Shown here: in pieces, positions 1 to 9,399 of the stretch
How positions within the stretch are numbered: position 1 is the first letter of the stretch
Layout: the number at the start of each line of letters is the position of its first letter
Source: an uncultured Pseudomonadales bacterium
GTDB lineage: Bacteria; Pseudomonadota; Gammaproteobacteria; Pseudomonadales; Azotimanducaceae
Assembly (NCBI GenBank): GCA_951813295.1
Contig: CATOTI010000001.1
Location: forward strand, 62,001-126,000
Length of the DNA: 64,000 nucleotides
Direction of reading: 5' to 3'
Translations under genes and position numbers: made by a program
Notes under the pieces: generated by a model
What the model was told of the DNA's origin: nothing
The model's database searches: none
What the model saw: only the letters and a program-made list of their open reading frames with translations

Positions 1-67
1 GCTTACTCAGGACCACAGGTGGGTTCGCCGCAGTGTTCAAACTCACCGATATGTTCACATTCGGCAT
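1..67 (-). CDS. Possible 5' end of a gene running off the left edge
   Basis: An ATG on the minus strand (bases 65-67) follows a purine-rich AAGGGGAAA ribosome-site-like stretch and opens 22 codons to the window edge without a stop. The peptide starts MPNVNISVSLN. It would lie downstream of, and co-directional with, TIR gene A. There are too few residues to recognise a family, and it may be chance. Bases 68-278 between this start and the end of gene A show no other coding or repeat signal that I can see. Confidence 0.3.
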   Translation of the reverse strand, partial: MPNVNISVSLNTAANPPVVLSK

Positions 68-278
68 CTTCGTTTCCCCTTTAGTTTTGCGGCCAATGCA
101 AGGTCGCCGCCCGTGAATCCACGCGCGTTGCGCTGCTCGAAATTACTGAAGGCTCAGTTGGCGCGCAAGCGAATCGGTCTCGCGGAAAACCCGATGCGAC
201 GACCACAACTGACGTCGAGCTTATTGGTGAAGTGTCTCGATGTAATCAGCGGCGTCGGTGCTGGATAGCGATGACCGA

Positions 279-2537
279 TCACTCGATCGGCGGAATCGTA
301 TCGCGGACGTTCGCGAACCAGTTCTGGACAAGCGTGAATGGCACGACGGGTGATTCGGTCAGCTTGACCATGAGGAGCGAGCCGTCGGGCGCGGCGTCGT
401 AGTTCGGTGCGCCCGGCGCGGTACGGTAGCCCCAGGTCAAGAAGTGAACGACGGCTTCGCCGCTCGGCGCGCCATCGACCATTGCGATGGACCTCAACTC
501 ATGCTCTGGATAATCAGTCCGGAAATAGAGCCGCCGCCCGGCAACACCCCAGATCGGGCGCGATCCTTTCCCGATCAGGATCGGCGGCGAGTCGTCATCG
601 ATGGTTTTTACATAGACGCCCGAAATGCCATTCGCGAAGGAGCTATAGGCGACGAGTCGATCATCCGGACTCACTCTGCCCGCGAACTTCGGCGAACCAT
701 CATCAGGAACAACAAGGTCGTATTCACCGGTCTCGAGGGAGAGTGAGACGACGGATGACCCGGCAAAGGTTACTGCGTCGTAGAGCAGGGTTTGTCCGTT
801 GCCTGTCGCGGCGGTAGCTCGGTGGTCTCCTTCAAGTGCGTGTATCTCAATCGGCTCGGTCATGCCGTGTGCGTCGATCCGATAGATGTCCGCATCGTCG
901 TCGACGCGCGAGAAGAAGAGCTCGGTTCCATCCGGGGTCCAGACGGGGCTACGAATATGACGTTCGTCTGCAAGGACTCGGCGTGAGTGCTTTTCGACTA
1001 TTGAGTACACGACGAGCGAGTCACCATCCCCGGGATCTTCCGCATCTAGAATGAACGCGATCTCCGTGCCGTCGGGCGAGATCCGAGGTTCGCGGTAGTA
1101 GTCCGGTGGCAGCGGTACGTTCGATTCGGTTCCGTTATCCGGGTCGATCCACACCAGGGTCGATTTGCGGTGTCCAGATGATAGGTGCCGCTGAACAAGG
1201 CGGTCGGTGGTTCGCGAGACGGATATCGGGAGGAGGTAACTGTCCACCTGGTGAATCGCGGCATGCGCGCCCAGGCGTTGCGTCGCGGCGTCGTATCGGG
1301 CGGCCAACAGATTGCGTCCGTCGGGCGAGAAGGCGACGAAATCATCCAGAAGGACGAACCCGGGAGCCGTCATTGCTCGCGGTGTGAGCAGCGGCGTGAT
1401 CGAACGATCGGCGGCGGAGTAGACCGCCAGACCGAACCGGAGCGTCGAGCCTTCTTGGACGTTCAGAAGAATATCGCCGTTTGGAAGAAATGATGGCCGG
1501 GTGTGGTGCTTTCCTTCCGTCGCTACTGTCAGAGCTGCGGCAAGCGACGAAAAGGTCGAGGCGGACTTGAGTCCCGGCGTCGACCAATCGGAGAAGACGA
1601 TTCGATCATCAGGTCCCCACGCCGCGCCATCGGCCCGAGCCCACCCCGACGGGATGTCGGTTGGAACGATCTCGATCGGGCCGCTGGTGCCATCGGTCCG
1701 GATGCGCATGTAGTCGCCATCACGAAGGTCTCGGTAACCGAGCCACTCGCCATCGGGCGATAAAAACGGGTCGACAACAAACTCCGCATCGAGCGGTAGT
1801 TCAATCGTTTCGGCGTTATCCAGGGAACGCGAAAAAAGGTGGTATTGGCGTCCGCGAAAAGCAAAGTAGACGAGCGTCTCGCCTTCCAAGAAAAACTCGT
1901 CGATCCGCTCCACGTCCGGCGGAACCTCGATCGTTGTTCGAACGATCGGTGGAATCGGGCGAGCGGGCTGCGCCTCGACCAGTTCTCCGCGAGCTCCGAA
2001 AAACCACCAAGCGGCGCTGGAAAGGCCGATCGCAAGCAGGACACTGAGAGCCATTGTTGGTGCTGAGAATCCCTGGACGACACGCACTGATTGCGCATCT
2101 GCCGTCCCACGATCGACATGCTCACTCACGCCTCGCAAGAGCTTAAGGCGATAGTCGCGCTCGCCGATCTCGTACTTAAAGATCGCTTGAATCGTGTTGA
2201 GCGACAGGCGGAGCCCGTCTGGGAGTTCGGTCGGTGCGAGGTGAACCGCGAGTAAGGGGCGTTCTTCCTCCAACGCAAAGTGCACTTCCCGCTGGCAATG
2301 CGGGCGTTCGACCGACGTCGGGGTTACAAAGAACAGCACGAGCGCCGCTCCAGCGATCGAGCGCGCCAGTTCGTCGCGCCATTCGGATCCAGGACTCAAT
2401 CCCTCGTCGTAGTAGACGTTGAAGCCCTGGTCGTGCAGCCACTGGATCTCGGGATAGACCTTGGCATCGTCGCCATGGGCATAGCTGACGAACACGTAAG
2501 GCTCGTCGCCCGAATACGCTGGGAAGGGCTTCTCCAT
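279..2537 (-). CDS. TIR domain - transmembrane helix - TolB-like beta-propeller protein (paralogue A)
   Basis: Predicted membrane receptor-like protein of 752 residues. Residues 10-125 form a TIR (TIR_2-type) domain: YVFVSYAH near residue 14, a YYDEGLSPGS loop, and a HCQREV motif whose Glu84 sits where TIR NADases carry the catalytic glutamate. A hydrophobic helix at about 160-180 follows, then about 550 residues of WD40-like/PD40 propeller with repeated SPDG turns, ending QNWFANVRDTIPPIE. There is no signal peptide, so the expected topology is TIR in the cytosol and propeller in the periplasm. I chose the ATG at 2537 because paralogues B and D start at the same MxKPF; a TTG 18 bases upstream is possible. 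The TIR is subtype 1 (like C) and the propeller class I (like B and D). It is transcribed away from B-E. NAD cleavage and signalling are inferred from the family. Confidence 0.85.
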   Translation of the reverse strand: MEKPFPAYSGDEPYVFVSYAHGDDAKVYPEIQWLHDQGFNVYYDEGLSPGSEWRDELARSIAGAALVLFFVTPTSVERPHCQREVHFALEEERPLLAVHLAPTELPDGLRLSLNTIQAIFKYEIGERDYRLKLLRGVSEHVDRGTADAQSVRVVQGFSAPTMALSVLLAIGLSSAAWWFFGARGELVEAQPARPIPPIVRTTIEVPPDVERIDEFFLEGETLVYFAFRGRQYHLFSRSLDNAETIELPLDAEFVVDPFLSPDGEWLGYRDLRDGDYMRIRTDGTSGPIEIVPTDIPSGWARADGAAWGPDDRIVFSDWSTPGLKSASTFSSLAAALTVATEGKHHTRPSFLPNGDILLNVQEGSTLRFGLAVYSAADRSITPLLTPRAMTAPGFVLLDDFVAFSPDGRNLLAARYDAATQRLGAHAAIHQVDSYLLPISVSRTTDRLVQRHLSSGHRKSTLVWIDPDNGTESNVPLPPDYYREPRISPDGTEIAFILDAEDPGDGDSLVVYSIVEKHSRRVLADERHIRSPVWTPDGTELFFSRVDDDADIYRIDAHGMTEPIEIHALEGDHRATAATGNGQTLLYDAVTFAGSSVVSLSLETGEYDLVVPDDGSPKFAGRVSPDDRLVAYSSFANGISGVYVKTIDDDSPPILIGKGSRPIWGVAGRRLYFRTDYPEHELRSIAMVDGAPSGEAVVHFLTWGYRTAPGAPNYDAAPDGSLLMVKLTESPVVPFTLVQNWFANVRDTIPPIE

Positions 2538-2665
2538 CCGCGTCGATCGTAGCAAACGATAGAGACGCTTCGCCCGTGCTCAAGGTTTGCCGCACTTCAA
2601 CCACGCCCGGCGCGCGTCACCGAATATCAATAAAAACACGGGTCCTTCCGATTTTCTGCCAATAG

Positions 2666-4615
2666 TGCTGCGCCCTCGTCATTGCGTTTCTCTTTATAGC
2701 GTCGAAAAGCGCTGCAACGACGCTATCGGTTGGTGAGCCACGTCGAGCCGATGTCGCTGGCGTCGTCGAGGTCGAGGTGGAGCTCGCTGCTGAACAGTTT
2801 GTCTACGCGGAAGTCGACCAGGTTGATGTTGACGTCTTGGTGAACGTTTTCGACCACGAAGGCGTGCTCGTGAACCGCTTCGACCAATCGAAACGAGGTA
2901 ACGAGCCGATTCAGTTCGAGACGAAGAAGACGGGGCTCTATCGGCTCGTCATCGAGCCGGTGGCCGAGGACGCAAATGGCTCAGTGGTCATCGAACTGGA
3001 AACGGCCGAGCCGGTTGCGACAGCGCCGGAAGCACGACTTGATCAGCTGCTTAGCCAGTTCAAAGGTGACGACACCCCCGGTGCGATCGTCGCCGTGATC
3101 AGGGGCGGCGAGATCGTGTACCTTCAAGCCGTCGGCATGGCGAACCTCCGGCACGGCATCCCGTTTCGTCGCGACACTGTGTCGAACATCGGGTCGGTAT
3201 CGAAACAGTTCACGGCGTTCGCGGTGATGTCTCTTGTCGATGCGGGCCTGGTCTCCCTCGACGATAACGTTCAGAAATACCTGCCGGAACTTCCCGAGTT
3301 CGACGAGATCGTGACCGTTCGACATCTCTTGAATCACACGAACGGCTATCGAGAGTTCCTCAACCTGCTTGGCATGGCCGGGCGCAAGATCTTCGAGGGT
3401 GACTATATTGGTCGCCACGAGGTTCTCGATATATTGGGTCGCCAACCGGAACTGCAGGATCCACCCGGGACCGTCTTCAACTACAACAATTCGGCTTTCA
3501 CTCTTGCTGCAACGCTGGTGGAAAGGGTCTCGGGGCAGCCACTAGCGGCGTGGCTTCAGAGCAACGTTTTCCAACGGCTCGACATGGAGCGGTCCATGTT
3601 GCGTTCACGGCTCGGTGAGATCGTCCCTAACGCAGCTGAGGGGTACGTCGTCGGCGACGAGTCGCCGTTTCGAGAGGCTGTCGATCTTGGCGGGGGCGGG
3701 GTACCGTCGCCGGGCCTGGCGGGATCTACACGACGGTCGACGATCTTGCTCGATGGATTCGCAACTACGCCGATCCGGTTGTTGGCAACAAAACGATCGT
3801 CGACGAGATGACGCGCTCGCAGATTCAGATGCCGGGCAAGGATCAACACTACGGTCTGGGTCTATTTCTTGGGACACATCGCGGCCTCCGTCAGGTCTCG
3901 CATGGCGGCGCAGACACCGCACACCGGGCCAGCATGCTCTATATACCCAGATATCGACGCGGCCGTCGTCGCCTTGAGCAACCACGGCAACTTTCCGGGA
4001 TCGATAGCTGTCGCCACCGCTGAAGCGTTTTTTGCCGAGTACTTTGATCCCGCAGATGATTCGTCCGTTGGCGACGTTCCCAGTGCAGCTGCGGTTGATG
4101 CCAGAGCGCTTGCTCGCTTCATGGGGGTGTATGAGCTTGAAACAGGTACCGCGATCGAATTCGAACTCGAGGGAAACGAGGTTCGCATCATTCCGACAAG
4201 TGGTGACCCGCTCCCCGTGGAGATTTTGAGCTCGATGAGCGTCCGTGTTCCCGGCGGTGTCATCGTCAAGTTCAATAATGTCGATGGGCATCTGGGACTC
4301 ACGCTCCCGAACGGTGTTGAAGGCGACCGGCTGCAACCTTGGCAGCCGACTGTCGGCGAACTGGCTGCTTTCGAGGGCCGCTACTTCAGCGATGAACTCC
4401 AGACGACCTACGTCTTTGAGGTCAAGGACCAGCGACTCGTCTTCAACCACGCGCGATTGGATGAGGTCGAGCTCCAGGCGAAGAAGAAAGACACCTTCAG
4501 CGGCGCATTCCCGTTGCTCGAGGCAGCGTTTGAACGAAACGACGAAGGCAAGGCAACCGGACTGACGGTATCTAGTGGCCGCACGAAGAACATTCGATTC
4601 TCGAGAGTTCCTTAA
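2666..4615 (+). pseudogene. Broken serine hydrolase (beta-lactamase/class C-like) gene
   Basis: Frame 2 encodes a PPC-like N-terminal segment and then a class C beta-lactamase/esterase fold, with SVSK as the SxxK nucleophile motif and YNN as YxN. Near 3697-3702, in a G-rich run, the homology leaves this frame (one base missing) and continues in frame 1 (GIYTTVDDLARW at 3721, through the HGG motif). Near 3946 one extra C returns it to frame 2 (DIDAAVVALSNHG), followed by a DUF3471-like tail. The unshifted frame meets a stop at 3809-3811. The start is also unclear: a signal-peptide-like stretch (CCALVIAFLFIASK, from 2666) lacks ATG, GTG or TTG, and the first usable codon is GTG at 2777. It lies divergent to A and upstream of B. 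Either a pseudogene or a gene with two sequencing indels. Confidence 0.8.
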
Positions 4616-4684
4616 CCTGCGAGACGGGTTGGACGTGGTTATCCGACCACCGAGGTTCGGCCGTCAGCACAAAGGCCGATGACG

Positions 4685-6952
4685 ATGGAGAAACCGTTTC
4701 CTGCCTACACCGGCGATGAGCTTTACGTCTTCGTCAGCTACGCCCATGCCGATGCAGACAAGGTCTACCCGGAGATTCAGTGGCTCCACGACCAGGGCTT
4801 TAACGTCTGGTACGACGAGGGAATAGAGCCCGGGTCAGTGTGGCGTGATGAGTTGGCACGGGCGATCGATGGTGCCGCGCTCTTTCTCTTCTTCGTTACA
4901 CCGATGTCGATTGGGCGGCCGCATTGCCTGCGGGAGGTGGCTTACGCGGTTGATCACGAGTTCCCGTTCCTGGCCATTCATCTAGAAGAGACCGACCTCG
5001 ATCCCGGCACCGAGCTCACGCTGAGTTCGATTCAAGCGATTCTGAAGTACGAAACACCCGAGCGGGCTTACCGTCAAAAGCTACTGCGATTTGCCACGCA
5101 GCACGTCGATCGTGGTGCTGCGGAAGTCCGCCCGGTGCGCCAGGTGCAGGGCTGGTCGACACGCAACGTGGCGGTCGCCTTGGTCACGTCCGCGGTAGTT
5201 CTCAGCGCGCTGAGTTGGTGGCTCGGAACGTCGTCCGTGCCAGTCGACGATTCGACGGATGAGGCTATTCCTGCGGTGGTCCGAACAACGATCGATATAC
5301 CCGATGACATAGAACGCATCGGCGGTTTCCGCTTGGAAGCTGAAACGTTGGTCTACTTTGGGTATCGAGACCGAAAACCTCGTCTCTTCACACGCTTTCT
5401 CGATTCGACCGAGACGATCGAACTACCGGTCGACGCAGAGTTCGCCCTATATCCCTTTTTGTCGCCGGATGGCCAGTGGGTCGGTTACCGGGATTTTCGC
5501 GACGGCGACTTCAAGCGGGTGCGAGCCGACGGCACGGGCGCGCCTATCGAGATCGTACCGACGGACATCGCGTCGGGCATGAGCGTGGACAGCGGCGTCG
5601 CTTGGGGCCCCGGCGATCGAATCGTGTTCTCAAATTGGACGACCGAGGGGCTCATGTCCGCAACGACCTCGTCATCGATTGCCGCCCCGCTGACTTTCGC
5701 GCCCGACGGTACGCGCCATGTCTTGCCTTCGTTCTTCTCGAACGGAGACGTACTCGTCAATGTCCGGGAAGGTTCGACGGGAGAGTTTGGCGTGGCGGTG
5801 TATTCAGCTCGCGACCAGCAGGTATTACCGCTTCTTGATCCACAGGCGACCACCAGCGGTGCGTTCATCTTACCCGGCAACCTAGTCGGTCTCAGTCCTG
5901 ACGGCGTCAACCTGATGGCCGGGCGCTACGACCCGGAGATGCGACGCCTCGGTACCCTTGTGTCGGTCTATCAGGTCGGTAGCAACCTGCGGCCCGTCGG
6001 ATACTCCACAACCACCGACCGAATCGTAGAACGCGAGCTACCCGCCGACTTCGGAAAGTCGCAGTTGGTATGGGTGGATGCGGCGACCGGTGAAGAGATA
6101 GAGCTGTCGTTGCCCGCCGACTACTACCGCGAACCGCGTCTTTCGCCGGACGGTACTGAGGTGGCGTTTGTGCTGGGCAACGACGATGACCCGGAGCCGG
6201 GCAACGCGCTCGTCATCTATTCGCTCACGCGAAAACAACTGAGGACGGTGCACACCGACACCCGATACCTCCGCAATCCCGTGTGGGCACCGGATGGCAA
6301 TGAGCTCTACTTTGGGATGTCTGACGAGAACACCGACATTTACCGTATCGACACTTACGGCGTATCCGGCCTGGTGGCGGTGTTGGTGCGCGACGGCATC
6401 CAATCGCCGACTTCAATATCCCCGGACGGACAGACCTTGTTTTACACCGACACCAACGCGATCGAGTTTCACATCAGTTCGCTCTCTCTAAGGAATCGTG
6501 AGTACGACAAAGTCGTCGAGAATGATGCGTCGATTTTCTTTGGCGCCATAAGCCCAGACGGCATGTTTCTAGCGTATTCGGATTGGACCGGCGGGATACC
6601 CCGCATCTACGTTAAGGATCTCGATGCTGGTACGGCGCCAAGTATCGTGGGTGCCGGTGCGATGCCGGTGTGGTCTCGCACGGGGACACGTCTGTATCAC
6701 AGAACTTTGGCCTCGAATGCCAAGCCCTTCGAGATGCGCTCGGTCGAAGTTATCAACGGGGCGCCTAGCCCGGATGCCACGATCCACTTTTCGACGTGGG
6801 ATCACCGGTACTACCCGGGCGGCCCAAACTACGCCGCCGCCGCCGACGGACGTCTCCTGATGGTCAAACGCATCGAGACGCCGGTGGTGCCGTTTACCTT
6901 GACCCAGAACTGGTTCGCCAATGTGCGCGACCAGATCCCGCCGATCGAGTAA
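4685..6952 (+). CDS. TIR domain - transmembrane helix - beta-propeller protein (paralogue B)
   Basis: First of four tandem plus-strand paralogues, 755 residues. The TIR domain (about 10-125) is subtype 2: WYDEGIEPGSVWR, then HCLREV with the putative catalytic Glu84. A juxtamembrane RPVRQVQGWST segment leads into a hydrophobic helix at about 160-182. The class I propeller carries PD40 blades such as FLSPDGQWVGYRDFRDGD and ends QNWFANVRDQIPPIE. ATG 4685 is preferred to ATG 4679 because AAAGG lies at good spacing and the start matches the paralogues. B and D are by far the most similar pair in the array, alike along their whole length, which suggests recent duplication. Expected topology is N-in, C-out. 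What the propeller senses and what the TIR makes are unknown. Confidence 0.85.
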   Translation: MEKPFPAYTGDELYVFVSYAHADADKVYPEIQWLHDQGFNVWYDEGIEPGSVWRDELARAIDGAALFLFFVTPMSIGRPHCLREVAYAVDHEFPFLAIHLEETDLDPGTELTLSSIQAILKYETPERAYRQKLLRFATQHVDRGAAEVRPVRQVQGWSTRNVAVALVTSAVVLSALSWWLGTSSVPVDDSTDEAIPAVVRTTIDIPDDIERIGGFRLEAETLVYFGYRDRKPRLFTRFLDSTETIELPVDAEFALYPFLSPDGQWVGYRDFRDGDFKRVRADGTGAPIEIVPTDIASGMSVDSGVAWGPGDRIVFSNWTTEGLMSATTSSSIAAPLTFAPDGTRHVLPSFFSNGDVLVNVREGSTGEFGVAVYSARDQQVLPLLDPQATTSGAFILPGNLVGLSPDGVNLMAGRYDPEMRRLGTLVSVYQVGSNLRPVGYSTTTDRIVERELPADFGKSQLVWVDAATGEEIELSLPADYYREPRLSPDGTEVAFVLGNDDDPEPGNALVIYSLTRKQLRTVHTDTRYLRNPVWAPDGNELYFGMSDENTDIYRIDTYGVSGLVAVLVRDGIQSPTSISPDGQTLFYTDTNAIEFHISSLSLRNREYDKVVENDASIFFGAISPDGMFLAYSDWTGGIPRIYVKDLDAGTAPSIVGAGAMPVWSRTGTRLYHRTLASNAKPFEMRSVEVINGAPSPDATIHFSTWDHRYYPGGPNYAAAADGRLLMVKRIETPVVPFTLTQNWFANVRDQIPPIE

Positions 6953-7006
6953 GCGCTGGCGCGTGTCGGCAACGCCGAAACTCAACTGACGTAGGCTGAG
7001 AACAAT

Positions 7007-7062
7007 CGAGCCGCGCTAACATTCGAACCGGAATCCACGCGAGTTGGGGATCTTGGACAAGC
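7007..7062 (+). repeat. Leader repeat copy 1, upstream of paralogue C
   Basis: The stretch beginning CGAGCCGCGCTAACATTCGAA and running into the first codons of paralogue C is nearly repeated upstream of paralogue E at 11742-11797. Both copies end at a TTG start context (GTTGGGxATCTTGGACAAG). Because the proteins differ downstream, the shared leader points to common descent of the 5' ends or to a conserved promoter/leader. I did not identify a confident -35/-10 pair. Confidence 0.6.
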
Positions 7063-9350
7063 CATTTGGTGCCTACACGGGCGACGAACCGTACGTTTTC
7101 GTCAGCTATGCCCACGCGGATTCGGCTGCGGTCTTCCCAGAGATTCAATGGCTGCACGACCAGGGTTTCAACGTCTACTACGACGAAGGCTTGAGCCCCG
7201 GTTCGGAGTGGCGCTATGAGTTGGCCCGCTCGATCCGCGAAGCGGCACTGGTGCTGTTCTTTGTCACGCCGACTTCGGTCGAGCGAACGCATTGCCAACG
7301 TGAAGTGCACTTTGCCTTGGAGGAGGAACGCCCTGTCCTCGCGGTCCACCTCGAAGAGACCGAACTTCCGGACGGCCTACGCCTGTCACTCAATACAATC
7401 CAAGCGATTCTCAAGCACAAGACGAGTGAGCGCGACTACCGTCGGAAGCTACTGCGCGTCGCGACGCAACATGTCGATCGTGGGGCTGCGGAACTGCGGC
7501 CCGTACAGCAGGTTCAGGGATGGTCGACGACAACGCTCATCGCGTTGGTTGTCGCGTCCACATTGCTTGTTGGTGGAAGCGTTTGGTGGCTCGGACAGTC
7601 GACCCCGGGCGCTGCGACCGCGGGTGTTTCCTCGACGCAGCAGGAGGTTTTCAACCCGGACAGCAGTGTTCTTCGGACGTTCGTACCGATCCCCGATGGC
7701 ACTGAGCACCTTCCCGCGTTACGGCAATTCCGAATCTCGGACGACGGTACCCAAGTCGCTTTTCTTGGTCGCGATAGCGAACGTAAGACCGAACTTTTCG
7801 TTTGGGATCGAAGTCAATTCGAAGCGACGTGGATCGATATCGGAGATGACGTCCCACACTTTCCATTCTGGTCACCTGACGGCAACTGGGTGGGTTACCG
7901 AAACCTTCGCGACGGGGACTACAAGAAGGTCGCCGTTGCCGGTGGTCCGCCTGTTCGGATCGGTGAATCCGGTTACGGTGAGGCGATAGCCAATGGTTTC
8001 GGGGTCACTTGGGCGCCGGACGGTTACGTGTATTTCAGCAATGATGTTTTGCACGGGGTGCAAAGAATTCCTTCCGACCAAGGTGAGCGCACCGCGGTCA
8101 CCGCGCCTCCTGAAGGCTGTTCGGACTGGGGTGTCGAATATTTGGCTGAGTTGGCCGCACTCATTGTTGGGCGGCTTTGTACAGAGTTCACATGGGGTGA
8201 CCGGTCGCGAAATATTGTCGGGGTTGACCTTGCGACGGGTCGCGAGACGGTCATCGTCGAAAACGCGGATCGGCCGCATCGGGTGGGACCGTTTCTCGTG
8301 TACCGGCACTACAGCGCTTACTGGGCGGCTCGATTTGATGCTGAGAGCCTTTCGCTAACGAGCGAACCTTCGTTAGTCATTCCGGTCGGGCTGGCCGCCT
8401 GGTTCGATATTTCTTCCCGTGGTGACATCGTCTTTTTACGGACAGAACCGGAGAACGTGAGAACGTTGGTTCGTGTCGATACGGACGGGGTCGAGTCACC
8501 GATCGAGGGGTTGGAACCGTTTGCGAATCTTGTCTCGCCGCGGATTTCGCCGGACGGTGATCAAATCGTCTTCGCGGCAAGAGATGAGAGATCGCGGCCC
8601 AGCCTCTGGCTGTACGACGGTGTCGCCAAACGCCGGTTTCGCCTGACCGACGACGAGCGGGGTCGTGGTTGGCCAGTCTGGAATCCAGAAGGCACGCGAG
8701 TCGCCACGGCACGCGCAGAGGACCCCGCGACGTTTTCGATCACCAGTGTTGCGGTTGACGGGCTCGGTGAAGAAGAAACGCTTGTACTGGTCGAAGGCGA
8801 GCGATTTCTACCTCATCACTGGACAACCGGTGGCGAGATCTTAGCTACGCGATCATGGTCTTCCGAGGCTGCGAACACTGATTTGGTGCGACTCGCAGTC
8901 GCGTCTGGCGAACTGCGAGCGTTGATTGCGACGGAACACTCTGAGGCTCACGCGACATTGTCTCGATCATCTCGATGGCTCGCGTATGAATCGACCCGTT
9001 CAGGCGACACCAACATCTTTGTCCGGCCGTTTCTGAAACTGGATGGCGGCCGAGCACGGATCTCCGATGCGAGCGCTGGGATCCCGGTTTGGTCCAAGAG
9101 TCGTGAAGACGTTCTCTACTACCGCACGGCGAGCGGCGGGTTGATCGAAGCGACGCTCGACGTCGCCGAGGGCGCGCGGGTGCTGTCGCGGCGAGAGATC
9201 TTCGACGATAGGGACTATCTGTTGGCTTATGACGTCGGCCCGGACGGCCGGTTCGTATTCGTTAAGCCGAGTAACGATGAGCCGGAACCCATTGCCTATG
9301 TGCAGAACTGGATCGCCGAACTCGAGGAGCAAGTTCCCGCCGCTGAGTAA
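7053..9350 (+). CDS. TIR domain - transmembrane helix - beta-propeller protein (paralogue C)
   Basis: 765 residues. The TIR domain is subtype 1, matching A: YYDEGLSPGSEWR and HCQREVHFALEEERP, with Glu84 in the catalytic position. The membrane helix (about 160-182) ends GGSVWWLG. The propeller is class II: it starts VPIPDGTEHLPALRQFRISDD, contains SPDGNWVGYRNLRDGDYKKV, and ends YVQNWIAELEEQVPAAE. This is very like the extracytoplasmic propellers of receptor-type Ser/Thr kinases. I used TTG 7053 because DKPFGAY aligns with the starts of B and D; TTG 7044 is an alternative. It begins 100 bases after B and ends 49 before D, so co-transcription is plausible. No ATG start is available, which may limit expression. 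Confidence 0.83.
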   Translation: MDKPFGAYTGDEPYVFVSYAHADSAAVFPEIQWLHDQGFNVYYDEGLSPGSEWRYELARSIREAALVLFFVTPTSVERTHCQREVHFALEEERPVLAVHLEETELPDGLRLSLNTIQAILKHKTSERDYRRKLLRVATQHVDRGAAELRPVQQVQGWSTTTLIALVVASTLLVGGSVWWLGQSTPGAATAGVSSTQQEVFNPDSSVLRTFVPIPDGTEHLPALRQFRISDDGTQVAFLGRDSERKTELFVWDRSQFEATWIDIGDDVPHFPFWSPDGNWVGYRNLRDGDYKKVAVAGGPPVRIGESGYGEAIANGFGVTWAPDGYVYFSNDVLHGVQRIPSDQGERTAVTAPPEGCSDWGVEYLAELAALIVGRLCTEFTWGDRSRNIVGVDLATGRETVIVENADRPHRVGPFLVYRHYSAYWAARFDAESLSLTSEPSLVIPVGLAAWFDISSRGDIVFLRTEPENVRTLVRVDTDGVESPIEGLEPFANLVSPRISPDGDQIVFAARDERSRPSLWLYDGVAKRRFRLTDDERGRGWPVWNPEGTRVATARAEDPATFSITSVAVDGLGEEETLVLVEGERFLPHHWTTGGEILATRSWSSEAANTDLVRLAVASGELRALIATEHSEAHATLSRSSRWLAYESTRSGDTNIFVRPFLKLDGGRARISDASAGIPVWSKSREDVLYYRTASGGLIEATLDVAEGARVLSRREIFDDRDYLLAYDVGPDGRFVFVKPSNDEPEPIAYVQNWIAELEEQVPAAE

Positions 9351-9399
9351 CGAATGGCTCGGCTAGCGCGAGGGTCCACTACGCTAGACTTCCGCCGCG

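Noticed and set aside
1529-2125. Alternative open frame inside TIR gene A
   Set aside because: Same-strand out-of-frame reading of a conserved multi-domain gene, with a serine- and arginine-rich composition typical of shadows.
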